A stretch of 5,751 nt of DNA from contig PLUZ01000155.1 in NCBI GenBank assembly GCA_003162995.1, positions 1,930 to 7,680 of the forward strand, in the 5' to 3' direction. Both the position numbers and the translations under genes were made by a program. This document shows positions 1-5,510 of the stretch, piece after piece. This DNA comes from Methylocapsa sp. Lineage in GTDB: Bacteria; Pseudomonadota; Alphaproteobacteria; Rhizobiales; Beijerinckiaceae. Position 1 is the stretch's first letter; each line of letters opens with the position of its first letter. The notes beneath the pieces are model-generated. The model saw only the letters and a list, made by a program, of their open reading frames with translations, was not told the DNA's origin and did not search any database.

Positions 1-43
1 GTTGCAGGGGCGGGAAAGACAAGCGCGCGACAGGGGGTTGCCA

Positions 44-1039
44 ATGCAGTTGGGTATGGTCGGGCTTGGGCGAATGGGAAGCAATATCGCGCGGCGGCTG
101 CATCGCGCCGGGCATTCTTGCGTCGTGTACGACCAGATGCCAAAGCCGGTTGCCGACCTTGCGGCCGATGGTTTGACGCCCGCGTCCGGTTTGCCGGATC
201 TTGTCGCAAAGCTCAACCCTCCTCGCGCGATATGGGTCATGCTTCCCGCTGGCGCGATAACAGAGGGCGTGATCGACACTCTGAGCGGTCTACTGTGCGC
301 GGGGGATATTCTGATCGATGGCGGCAACACATTTTACAAGGACGACATCCGGCGCGCGAAGACGCTGGAAGCCAAACTCATTGCCTATCTCGATGTCGGC
401 ACCTCCGGCGGCATATGGGGACTGGAACGCGGCTACTGCATGATGATCGGCGGCCCGAAGGCTGTCGTTGATCATCTCGATCCAATTCTCAAGACACTGG
501 CGCCGGGCCAAGGCTCTATCGTGCGGACGCCCCGCAGGGAAGGGCGGGATGGCCGCGCAGAGCAGGGCTATATTCACGCGGGGCCGGCGGGCTCAGGGCA
601 TTTTGTCAAGATGATCCACAACGGAATCGAGTATGGCCTCATGCAGGCCTATGCGGAGGGTTTCGATATTTTGCGCGGCAAGGCCGGACCTAATGTGCCC
701 GAAGGCGAACGCTTCACGCTCGATCTCGCCGATATTGCCGAGGTCTGGCGGCGCGGCAGTGTGGTCTCGTCCTGGCTTCTTGATCTAAGCGCCATGGCAT
801 TCGCTGAAGATCCTAACCTTACGAGTTTCGCGGGCGCCGTCGAGGATTCGGGCGAAGGCCGTTGGACCATCGACGCGGCGGTCGAGGAGGCCGTGCCAGC
901 GAATGTCCTTGCCGCATCCCTTTTCGAGCGGTTTCGTTCACGCGAGGAACACAGTTTTGGCGATAGGCTTCTGTCGGCGATGCGCTACAAATTCGGCGGC
1001 CATGTCGAACATCCCTCCAAAAACGCCGCCGGAGACTGA
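44..1039 (+). CDS. gnd: 6-phosphogluconate dehydrogenase, decarboxylating, short NAD-type
   Basis: Cytosolic enzyme of the oxidative pentose phosphate pathway that oxidises and decarboxylates 6-phosphogluconate to ribulose 5-phosphate and CO2. The 331-residue product has the Rossmann motif GLGRMG (7-12), DGGNT (92-96), the substrate loop [17 protein letters not shown] (121-137) and [13 protein letters not shown] (185-197). By comparison with the E. coli enzyme, K189, N193 and E196 are the catalytic and substrate residues. The all-helical C-terminal domain has DSGEGRW (268-274) and ends soon after RYKFGGH. About 470 residues is usual for the long form, so this is the short form. The second beta strand ends in Asp (D30, VVYDQ) with no Arg after it, which suggests NAD+ over NADP+ (inference). 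The start is set by AGGGGG at 32-37, six nt before the ATG; an in-frame TTG at position 2 would add 14 residues unlike the family. Pgl, the preceding pathway step, lies downstream. The family is clear; cofactor choice is less certain. Confidence 0.95.
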   Translation: MQLGMVGLGRMGSNIARRLHRAGHSCVVYDQMPKPVADLAADGLTPASGLPDLVAKLNPPRAIWVMLPAGAITEGVIDTLSGLLCAGDILIDGGNTFYKDDIRRAKTLEAKLIAYLDVGTSGGIWGLERGYCMMIGGPKAVVDHLDPILKTLAPGQGSIVRTPRREGRDGRAEQGYIHAGPAGSGHFVKMIHNGIEYGLMQAYAEGFDILRGKAGPNVPEGERFTLDLADIAEVWRRGSVVSSWLLDLSAMAFAEDPNLTSFAGAVEDSGEGRWTIDAAVEEAVPANVLAASLFERFRSREEHSFGDRLLSAMRYKFGGHVEHPSKNAAGD

Positions 1040-1062
1040 GGACACGCTGCGGTTCGCGGCTT

Positions 1063-1113
1063 GACCATGATCGCTTCAATAAGAATTGCTCATGGTCTCG
1101 CACTCTTTGTTTT
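1063..1113 (+). terminator. Possible Rho-independent terminator after gnd
   Basis: A perfect 8-bp dyad, GACCATGA (1063-1070) and TCATGGTC (1090-1097), begins 24 nt after the gnd stop. Its 19-nt loop can pair further inside (GC-TTC / GAA-TT-GC). A T-rich tract, CTCTTTGTTTT (1103-1113), follows five bases after the stem. The long loop, the low GC content of the stem and the offset T-tract make this weaker than a canonical terminator. A dyad of this size in front of pgl could instead be an operator. Confidence 0.45.
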
Positions 1114-1199
1114 GCCGTCTAAAATCTTTGCAACTTTCTTGAAGATCATGCTCGCACAAAGCCTCCTCTTGTTTCCGTCTGAATGGCGAGCTTCCGCGC

Positions 1200-1215
1200 C
1201 GGCCGGGCCCGGCCG
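1200..1215. repeat. 16-nt perfect GC palindrome at the pgl start
   Basis: CGGCCGGGCCCGGCCG is its own reverse complement and ends three bases before the preferred pgl start codon at 1219. It fills the place where a ribosome binding site would be, and no purine-rich site is visible there. In RNA it could fold on itself or form intermolecular duplexes. It may be a regulator site, or chance in GC-rich DNA. If translation began at 1183 it would simply encode part of an Arg/Ala/Gly-rich stretch. Confidence 0.5.
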
Positions 1216-1218
1216 CTC

Positions 1219-1941
1219 ATGACGCCCGCGCCGGTCATCGCTATCGCGGGGGATGCGGAGGCCTTGGCCGGGCAAGTCGCGCGCTTTGTCGCGGCGCGCA
1301 TGTCCAATGCGCCGGACCGATTTAGCCTAAGCCTTTCCGGCGGCACGACCCCGAAGCGGATCTATGAGCTGCTCGGCGCCGGGGATTTGGGCGTTCCGCT
1401 CGATTGGCGAAAGGTCCATCTGTTCTGGGGCGACGAACGTTTTGTGCCCATGGATCACCAGGACAGCAATTACCGGATGGCCCGGGAAGCTTTCATCGAC
1501 CAAGTGCCGGTTCCGTTTTCTCAGGTTCACCCGATTTTGACGGGCGCCCGGACACCCGAAATAGCCGCCGCATTGTACGAAGAAACTCTGCAAAGCTTTT
1601 ATGGAAGCAAGATACTCGATCCGGAACGGCCCCTCTTCGACGTGACATTGCTTGGCCTCGGCGAGGACGGTCACACTGCTTCGCTGTTTCCAGGAACCAA
1701 AGCGCTCGACGAGCGCAACGCCTGGGTGACAGCGATCATTGGGGCAAAGCCCGAGCCGCGCATTTCGCTGACCTATCCGGCGCTGGAATCGAGCGGCATG
1801 ATTTTGTTTATCGTGTCCGGCGCGAAAAAACGGGATATTCTCGCGCGCGTTCTTGCAAATGACCTGACGCTTCCCGCTGCCCGCCTCGCGACGCGCGGAA
1901 CAATCCACATCTTCGCTGACCGCGCGGCATTGCCGGATTGA
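1219..1941 (+). CDS. pgl: 6-phosphogluconolactonase
   Basis: Cytosolic hydrolase (DevB/SOL type of the glucosamine-6-phosphate isomerase/6-phosphogluconolactonase superfamily) that opens 6-phosphogluconolactone to 6-phosphogluconate, the substrate of the adjacent Gnd. In the 240-residue reading the motifs are SGGTTPK (40-46, phosphate binding), WGDERFVP (70-77), DSNYRMA (82-88), GLGEDGHTASLFPG (146-159) and RISLTYPAL (181-189). H152 of GEDGH is the likely catalytic base by family comparison. Length is normal for the family. Two starts are possible: ATG 1219, or ATG 1183, which directly follows an in-frame TGA and adds 12 basic residues. Neither has a recognisable ribosome binding site. I prefer 1219 because family members begin close to the first beta strand (PVIAIAGDAEALA). 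The gene ends 32 nt from the convergent oxidoreductase. It may be co-transcribed with gnd if the intervening dyad does not terminate. Confidence 0.93.
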   Translation: MTPAPVIAIAGDAEALAGQVARFVAARMSNAPDRFSLSLSGGTTPKRIYELLGAGDLGVPLDWRKVHLFWGDERFVPMDHQDSNYRMAREAFIDQVPVPFSQVHPILTGARTPEIAAALYEETLQSFYGSKILDPERPLFDVTLLGLGEDGHTASLFPGTKALDERNAWVTAIIGAKPEPRISLTYPALESSGMILFIVSGAKKRDILARVLANDLTLPAARLATRGTIHIFADRAALPD

Positions 1942-1973
1942 AGGCGGGGCAGGGCTGCGGAGGGAAGACCTGC

Positions 1974-3512
1974 TCACCGCTGCTGCGAAGCGATGGCTTG
2001 CTCGAAGGCATCTTCGGCTTCAAGGCTCTCGCGATCGCGGCCGATCGTTGCCACCGCCAATGTCTTGCCGCCGCGAAGATAGCTGATCGCACAGTCCCGC
2101 GCGTCGAGACTGCCATCAATGTTTGCCTTATCCCATCGTTCGGCATGTCCCACATAGGCAATCGCAAGATCATATTGTTCGGTCCAGAAGAAGGGGACGG
2201 CGTCGAACCGTTCATGGGCGCCGAGAATATTGCGCGCGGCGGTCTGCCCCTGCCGCTCGGCGACCACGAAATGTTCGACGCGAATGGATTCGCCGGTGAG
2301 CCGGTCGGGCCAGCGCGCGATGTCGCCCGCCGCGAAAATGCCGGGGACATTTGTCTCAAGATATTCGTTCACGGTGACGCCGCGATCGATGGAAAGCCCG
2401 GCCTGCTCGGCCAATGACGTCAAGGGCCGTACACCGATGCCGATGACGACAAGATCGGCGTCGAGGGTTTCTCCGTTTTTCAAAACGACGCTTCGCTCCG
2501 TGATCGATGTTGCGGTCGTGCCGAGGTGGAATTTCACCCCATGCTCCGCGTGGATTCGCCGAAGGAAATTTCCGGCGTCCGGCCCCAAAATCCGCTCCAT
2601 GGGGATCGTCTCGGGCGCCGCGACATCGACCTCGATAGTGCGCGCGCGAAGCGATGCCGCGACTTCAAGACCGATGAAGCTCGCGCCAATCACGACGGCC
2701 CGCCGCGCGTCCCGGCACTTAGCGACAATCGCGCGGCTGTCGGCGAGCGTGCGCAAATAATGCACATGCGGGAGACCGCTGCCGGGAATGTCGAGCCGCA
2801 CCGGTTCGGCACCAGTGGCGAGAAGAAGCGCGTCATACGCCAATTCGCTTGCATCAGTGAGCCGAAGCTTACGGTTCGCGGGGTCGATTGCGGCAACGCG
2901 GGTCGCGAGCCTGAGATCAATCCCATGCTCCTTGTAAAAATCCGGCGATCGCAATGGAATCCAGTCCGCTTCCGCTGTGCCTGCGAGAAAACCCTTGGAG
3001 AGGTTCGGGCGATCGTAGGGAGCGCTCTCATCGGCGCTCAGCAGCGTTATGCTACCGGAAAAGCCCTCCTTCCGGAGCGTTTCGGCGGCGGCATTGCCCG
3101 CCGCGCCGCCGCCCACAATGACGACGCTCCGCGGCACGTGCTGCGAGGAACGCGTGCGTGGCGCCGTAGTTTCGAGTTTTTCGTGAACATATGGAATCCC
3201 GTCTCGCCGCTCGACGCGCCAGCAGGACACCGGATTGAGTGCGGGAGCCCGGAGCGCCTCACCGGAGCGCAGGCCGAAACAAGCGTGATGCCACGGGCAG
3301 CGAACGGTCTCGCCAACAAGGAGCCCATCGGCGAGCGGCGCGCCATAATGGGTGCATATGGCGCCGATCGCAAAGATGTGTTCGCCCTGGCGGGCGAGCA
3401 GCACGGGTTCATCGCCGGCATGACCGGCCAGCATGCCTCCGTCCGGAAGATCGTCGAAGGCGATGCCTTGCCGTAAATCCGGGCCAGTTGGTTGGGCGGA
3501 GTCCGAACTCAT
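1974..3512 (-). CDS. Rieske [2Fe-2S] / FAD-dependent NAD(P)H oxidoreductase fusion (AIF-like)
   Basis: A 512-residue electron-transfer flavoprotein with an N-terminal Rieske domain, resembling AIFM3/AIFL proteins and ferredoxin reductases of ring-hydroxylating dioxygenases. Cluster ligands are C53/H55 (CTHYGAPL) and C72/H75 (CPWHHACF), all present. After a linker rich in Thr, Arg and Ser (about 113-127) come the FAD Rossmann motif VVIVGGGAAGN (130-140), APYDRPNLSK (164-173), LLLATGAEP (229-237), the NAD(P)H motif VVIGASFIGLEVA (273-285), VVIGIGVRP (355-363) and GIFAAGDIA (391-399). A reductase C-terminal dimerisation domain follows (FWTEQYDLAIAYVGHAERWD, 442-461). No signal peptide or membrane helix, so cytosolic. 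The start has a strong site, GAGGGAGG at 3525-3518, five nt upstream. It lies 172 nt downstream of the kinase gene and converges on pgl. No terminal oxygenase is nearby, so the electron acceptor is unknown. The fold is certain, the physiological role is not. Confidence 0.93.
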   Translation of the reverse strand: MSSDSAQPTGPDLRQGIAFDDLPDGGMLAGHAGDEPVLLARQGEHIFAIGAICTHYGAPLADGLLVGETVRCPWHHACFGLRSGEALRAPALNPVSCWRVERRDGIPYVHEKLETTAPRTRSSQHVPRSVVIVGGGAAGNAAAETLRKEGFSGSITLLSADESAPYDRPNLSKGFLAGTAEADWIPLRSPDFYKEHGIDLRLATRVAAIDPANRKLRLTDASELAYDALLLATGAEPVRLDIPGSGLPHVHYLRTLADSRAIVAKCRDARRAVVIGASFIGLEVAASLRARTIEVDVAAPETIPMERILGPDAGNFLRRIHAEHGVKFHLGTTATSITERSVVLKNGETLDADLVVIGIGVRPLTSLAEQAGLSIDRGVTVNEYLETNVPGIFAAGDIARWPDRLTGESIRVEHFVVAERQGQTAARNILGAHERFDAVPFFWTEQYDLAIAYVGHAERWDKANIDGSLDARDCAISYLRGGKTLAVATIGRDRESLEAEDAFEQAIASQQR

Positions 3513-3589
3513 GGCAGCCTCCCTCGCGCCTTATTGTCCGGTGCCGGAGCAGGATCCCAGAAAGGTGGCGGCGCCGGCCTTTTCCGGTA

Positions 3590-3614
3590 GACGCTTGCCA
3601 GGCGCGATGGTTCC
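3590..3614 (-). promoter_or_regulatory. Candidate EcfG-type promoter before the Rieske oxidoreductase
   Basis: Read on the - strand, GGAACC (3614-3609) is followed after 15 nt by CGTC (3593-3590), about 78 nt upstream of the oxidoreductase start. The alphaproteobacterial EcfG/RpoE2 consensus is GGAAC, 16-17 nt, then CGTT. The -35 half is perfect and the spacing fits, but the last base of the -10 is C instead of T. The same -35 and spacing occur at 5441-5465. A weaker housekeeping-like pair, TTGCGA (3695-3690) and TATACA (3670-3665) with a 19-nt spacer, lies further upstream and overlaps the kinase stop. Regulation by stress is inferred only. Confidence 0.35.
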
Positions 3615-3684
3615 ATCACGACATTATGGGGATTGCAGGAGAATTGAGACGGCGCGCGGAGCTATGTATAGGAAGGGGGCTCGT

Positions 3685-4686
3685 TTAGATCGCAAGCCCG
3701 TTCTGCGCCGCGAGCTGGCCAAGGTCTTTGAGCGGCCGCGCCCCGATGTGCTGGATGATTTCGGCGGCGGCAAGCGCGCCAAGGCGCGCGCAGGTTTCGA
3801 GGCTTTTGTTCTTGCTGAGCCCTGCCAGAAATCCGGCTGCGAAGAGATCGCCGGCGCCTGTCGTATCGACAACGGAATCGACGGGGAAGGCCGGCACGGC
3901 GAGAACTTCGCTGGAGGTTATGACAACCGAACCGTGTTCGGAGCGGGTGACGACGCCGAGGATATTTTCGCCGCGCAATTGCGCGGCGGCGGTGTCAAAA
4001 TCCGCCGTTTGATAAAGAGAATGCAACTCGCTTTCGTTGGCGAACAGGATTTGCACCGCCCCCGAGCGGATGAGCCCAAGGAACTCATCGCGGTAACGAT
4101 CGACGCAAAAGCAATCGGACAAGGTTAAAGCAACGCTGCGCCCCGCTGCCCGGGCGATTTTCGCGGCCTTTGCCAAAGCGGCTTTCGCGGCGGGAGGATC
4201 CCAAAGATAGCCTTCGAGATAGACGATCGCCGACTGCTTGACGAGGTCTTCATCGACATCCGCCTCGGACAAGTTTTGGCAGGCACCCAGGAAGGTGTTC
4301 ATCGTGCGCTGGCCGTCCGGTGTCACGAGCACGAGACAGCGCCCGCTGGCAGGGCCATCCTTCGCGAATTGCGTCGAAAAATCGACTTTGGCGGCGCGGA
4401 TATCATGGGCGAAGGCGGTCCCTGCCTCGTCGGCCTTCAACTTGCCTATGAAAGCGGCGTTGCAGCCAAGGCTCGCCGTGCCGATGACGGTGTTGGCGGC
4501 CGACCCTCCGGATACGATGGTTACCGGACCCATGGCCTGATAGAGCGCCTCGGCGCGCGTCTCGTCGATCAACATCATGCCGCCCTTGTGCAGGCCCTGG
4601 GCGGCGAGAAAATCATCATCGGTCCTGCTGATAACGTCGACAATGGCGTTACCAAGACCAAGCACATCGAACCGGTGAGATGACAT
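3685..4686 (-). CDS. PfkB-family carbohydrate/nucleoside kinase, adenosine kinase type
   Basis: A 333-residue ribokinase-like kinase of the kind usually annotated as adenosine kinase in alphaproteobacteria; it would phosphorylate adenosine to AMP, or a related nucleoside or sugar, using ATP in the cytosol. Visible motifs are GNAIVDV (12-18, substrate-binding Asp), GGSAANT (60-66, PfkB signature 1 region), GCNAAFIGKL (74-83), TPDGQRTMNTFLGA (122-135), NESE (217-220), VTRSEHGSVV (246-255) and signature 2 DTTGAGDLFAAGFL (274-287), whose D280 is the catalytic base. Length is typical and nothing is missing. GGGGA at 4696-4692, five nt before the ATG, fixes the start. Upstream lies a long spacer with inverted repeats; downstream, 172 nt away on the same strand, is the Rieske oxidoreductase. 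Family membership is clear, but PfkB substrates are hard to read from sequence, so the adenosine assignment is moderate. Confidence 0.93.
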   Translation of the reverse strand: MSSHRFDVLGLGNAIVDVISRTDDDFLAAQGLHKGGMMLIDETRAEALYQAMGPVTIVSGGSAANTVIGTASLGCNAAFIGKLKADEAGTAFAHDIRAAKVDFSTQFAKDGPASGRCLVLVTPDGQRTMNTFLGACQNLSEADVDEDLVKQSAIVYLEGYLWDPPAAKAALAKAAKIARAAGRSVALTLSDCFCVDRYRDEFLGLIRSGAVQILFANESELHSLYQTADFDTAAAQLRGENILGVVTRSEHGSVVITSSEVLAVPAFPVDSVVDTTGAGDLFAAGFLAGLSKNKSLETCARLGALAAAEIIQHIGARPLKDLGQLAAQNGLAI

Positions 4687-4809
4687 AATTATCCCCGAGA
4701 AAGCGGAACATCACGCAAGGAGAAAGGACGCGGCCGCCAGTTTCCCTTTTATCTTGGGCCATGGGCACGCTTGATCCCAGTCTCGAATTTCCGCCGGTTG
4801 TTGAAACGG

Positions 4810-4867
4810 GATCATCGTTGAAGCATAATTTGAACGGCACCCGAAACCGGCTTGCCGGACGATGATC
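4810..4867. repeat. Perfect 9-bp inverted repeat enclosing a second hairpin
   Basis: GATCATCGT (4810-4818) and ACGATGATC (4859-4867) are exact reverse complements 40 nt apart. The enclosed DNA contains CCGGCTTGCCGG (4847-4858), itself a short hairpin. The unit sits 124-181 nt upstream of the kinase start. The nested layout resembles the small palindromic intergenic elements of Hyphomicrobiales, or a structured leader of the kinase mRNA. Only one copy is present in the window, so a repeat family is an inference. Confidence 0.5.
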
Positions 4868-4914
4868 AGGCGAACGGAAATTTTATAGCGGGATCTCGTC
4901 GCGCCGGCGCTCCT

Positions 4915-4940
4915 TAGCCCATGCTCCAGCGGAGCAGCTA
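4915..4940. repeat. Imperfect 10-bp hairpin in the spacer
   Basis: TAGC (4915-4918), a CCA bulge, TGCTCC (4922-4927), an AGC loop, GGAGCA (4931-4936) and GCTA (4937-4940) form a stem of 6 plus 4 bp. No T-run follows on either strand, so it is not a standard terminator. It may belong to a structured transcript or be a remnant of an intergenic repeat. Confidence 0.4.
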
Positions 4941-5063
4941 TCAGAAGAGGCCAAGCCAAAGCAAGCGTTGTTTTCGCATGACGGTATTAACCCGCCTGGG
5001 CGCGGCAAGAGAGGCGGAAACCTGTAGGATAGGGGGCTGCCTTGACCGGTATTTGTTACACAT

Positions 5064-5084
5064 CCCTTTCCTGGTGGGGAAGGG
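5064..5084. repeat. 8-bp hairpin within a possible larger RNA fold
   Basis: CCCTTTCC (5064-5071) pairs with GGGAAGGG (5077-5084) over a 5-nt loop, with one G-T pair. An outer helix is possible between TTGACCGG (5042-5049) and CCGGTTAA (5120-5127), again 8 bp with one wobble, which would enclose the hairpin. Neither strand has a T-run after it. I do not recognise 6S RNA, SRP RNA, tmRNA, RNase P or a known riboswitch core here. Confidence 0.35.
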
Positions 5085-5223
5085 AACGCAAAGACATCTC
5101 CGTAAACGTCTGACACACGCCGGTTAAACCGTGAGGACTATAATTTGCGATTCTAGCCTTTCCAGTCCACGGACGGGCAAGGCGAAAGACATTCTTGCAA
5201 AATGCACGACCGCCGTGTGGTCA

Positions 5224-5239
5224 TCGGCCTCTTGGCCGA
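5224..5239 (-). terminator. Stem-loop just after the small membrane-protein gene
   Basis: On the - strand TCGGCC-AAGA-GGCCGA forms a perfect 6-bp GC-rich stem with a tetraloop, beginning 8 nt after the TAA of the small gene. A second weak stem, CACG-GCGGT-CGTG, follows and leads into CATTTTG. There is no proper U-tract directly after the first stem. It could end or protect the small transcript; as an intrinsic terminator it is weak. Confidence 0.35.
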
Positions 5240-5247
5240 GGGCGGAT

Positions 5248-5361
5248 TTATCTCTGACGCTTCCGGACCCGGGCTGGCACCGGGGCGAAGCGGCGATTGT
5301 TGCAGGCAGCTAGTGTTGCGATCGAAACCGCTGCGGCGCCAAGCAGGATGAGTTCTATCAT
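5248..5361 (-). CDS. Small single-helix membrane protein, function unknown
   Basis: A 37-residue frame, not recognised as a known family. It starts MIELILLGAAAVSIATLAAC: an uncharged segment of about 17 residues (4-20) fit for one membrane helix. The tail (21-37) is strongly basic with nine Arg/Lys and several Pro, and would stay in the cytoplasm by the positive-inside rule. Evidence for a real gene: GGAGA at 5374-5370, eight nt before the ATG; GC-biased third codon positions; a stem-loop after the stop; and an EcfG-like promoter candidate upstream. An in-frame ATG at 5376 would give 42 residues, but its ribosome binding site is poorer. LAAC resembles a lipobox, yet no basic residue precedes the helix, so a lipoprotein is unlikely. 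Similar small hydrophobic proteins are common in general-stress regulons (family knowledge), which would suit this promoter. Could still be a chance frame. Confidence 0.5.
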   Translation of the reverse strand: MIELILLGAAAVSIATLAACNNRRFAPVPARVRKRQR

Positions 5362-5440
5362 GGGAAAAATCTCCATCTTTGAACTTCTATCAACAGCAAT
5401 TCTTGTGCCAGTCTGCGGGCTTCCCTTGCCATTTCAAATC

Positions 5441-5465
5441 AACCAGCTGCTCCACGAAAGGTTCC
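5441..5465 (-). promoter_or_regulatory. Candidate EcfG (general stress) promoter for the small membrane protein
   Basis: On the - strand GGAACC (5465-5460) is followed after 15 nt by GGTT (5444-5441), matching the GGAAC-N18/19-TT pattern of S. meliloti RpoE2 and the GGAAC-N16/17-CGTT pattern of EcfG-type sigma factors except for one -10 base. It lies downstream of the cysK stop and about 80 nt upstream of the small gene's ATG. The -35 sits inside a perfect dyad, TCCACG-N8-CGTGGA (5451-5470), which could be an operator or a short hairpin after cysK. Confidence 0.5.
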
Positions 5466-5510
5466 GTGGATCCAAGCTGATGTCAGCGAAACTTGCGCCA
5501 GATATGTCTC

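Larger units (their letters stand above)
4687..5247. other. Long spacer without a convincing gene
   Basis: This 561-nt stretch lies between the kinase start and the small membrane-protein gene. The open frames here have poor starts, no ribosome binding sites and no recognisable protein motif. It holds at least three inverted repeats, listed separately (4810-4867, 4915-4940, 5064-5084). The kinase promoter should be here, but I find no pair of -35 and -10 boxes on the - strand that I would defend; CTATAAAA at 4888-4881 is the best -10-like string, with no matching -35. The spacer could hold a long 5' leader, a small RNA or decayed repeats. Confidence 0.6.

Noticed and set aside
1..43. 3' end of an upstream gene
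   Set aside because: All three + frames stay open through this short stretch, so no stop codon marks an upstream gene end; nothing can be claimed.
1942..1973. GCAGG/CCTGC pairing in the gap between pgl and the oxidoreductase as a bidirectional terminator
   Set aside because: Only 5 bp with a 15-nt loop and no T-run on either side.
1327..1977. - strand open frame of about 216 codons opposite pgl
   Set aside because: Composition is rich in Arg, Gln and Cys and has no motif; it mirrors the pgl coding sequence.
2526..3476. Long + strand open frame of about 316 codons opposite the Rieske oxidoreductase
   Set aside because: It is antisense to a gene with clear domain motifs, has no recognisable protein signature, and long opposite-strand frames are expected in GC-rich coding DNA.
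3433..4128. + strand open frame across the oxidoreductase start, the gap and the kinase 3' end
   Set aside because: It spans two real - strand genes, has no family motif and no credible start.
4711..4959. 82-codon - strand frame in the spacer upstream of the kinase
   Set aside because: TTG start with no ribosome binding site, runs through the 4810-4867 inverted repeat, and no recognisable domain; more likely translated non-coding DNA.
5139..5144. Exact TATAAT on the + strand
   Set aside because: No -35 at 15-19 nt (the base run there is CACGCC) and no gene downstream on that strand.
5299..5310. LAAC lipobox in the small membrane protein
   Set aside because: A lipoprotein signal peptide needs basic residues before the helix; here the start is MIEL, and all the basic residues lie after the Cys.
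5131..5313. 60-codon + strand frame from GTG
   Set aside because: No convincing ribosome binding site, unlikely composition, and it runs antisense across the better-supported small membrane-protein gene.
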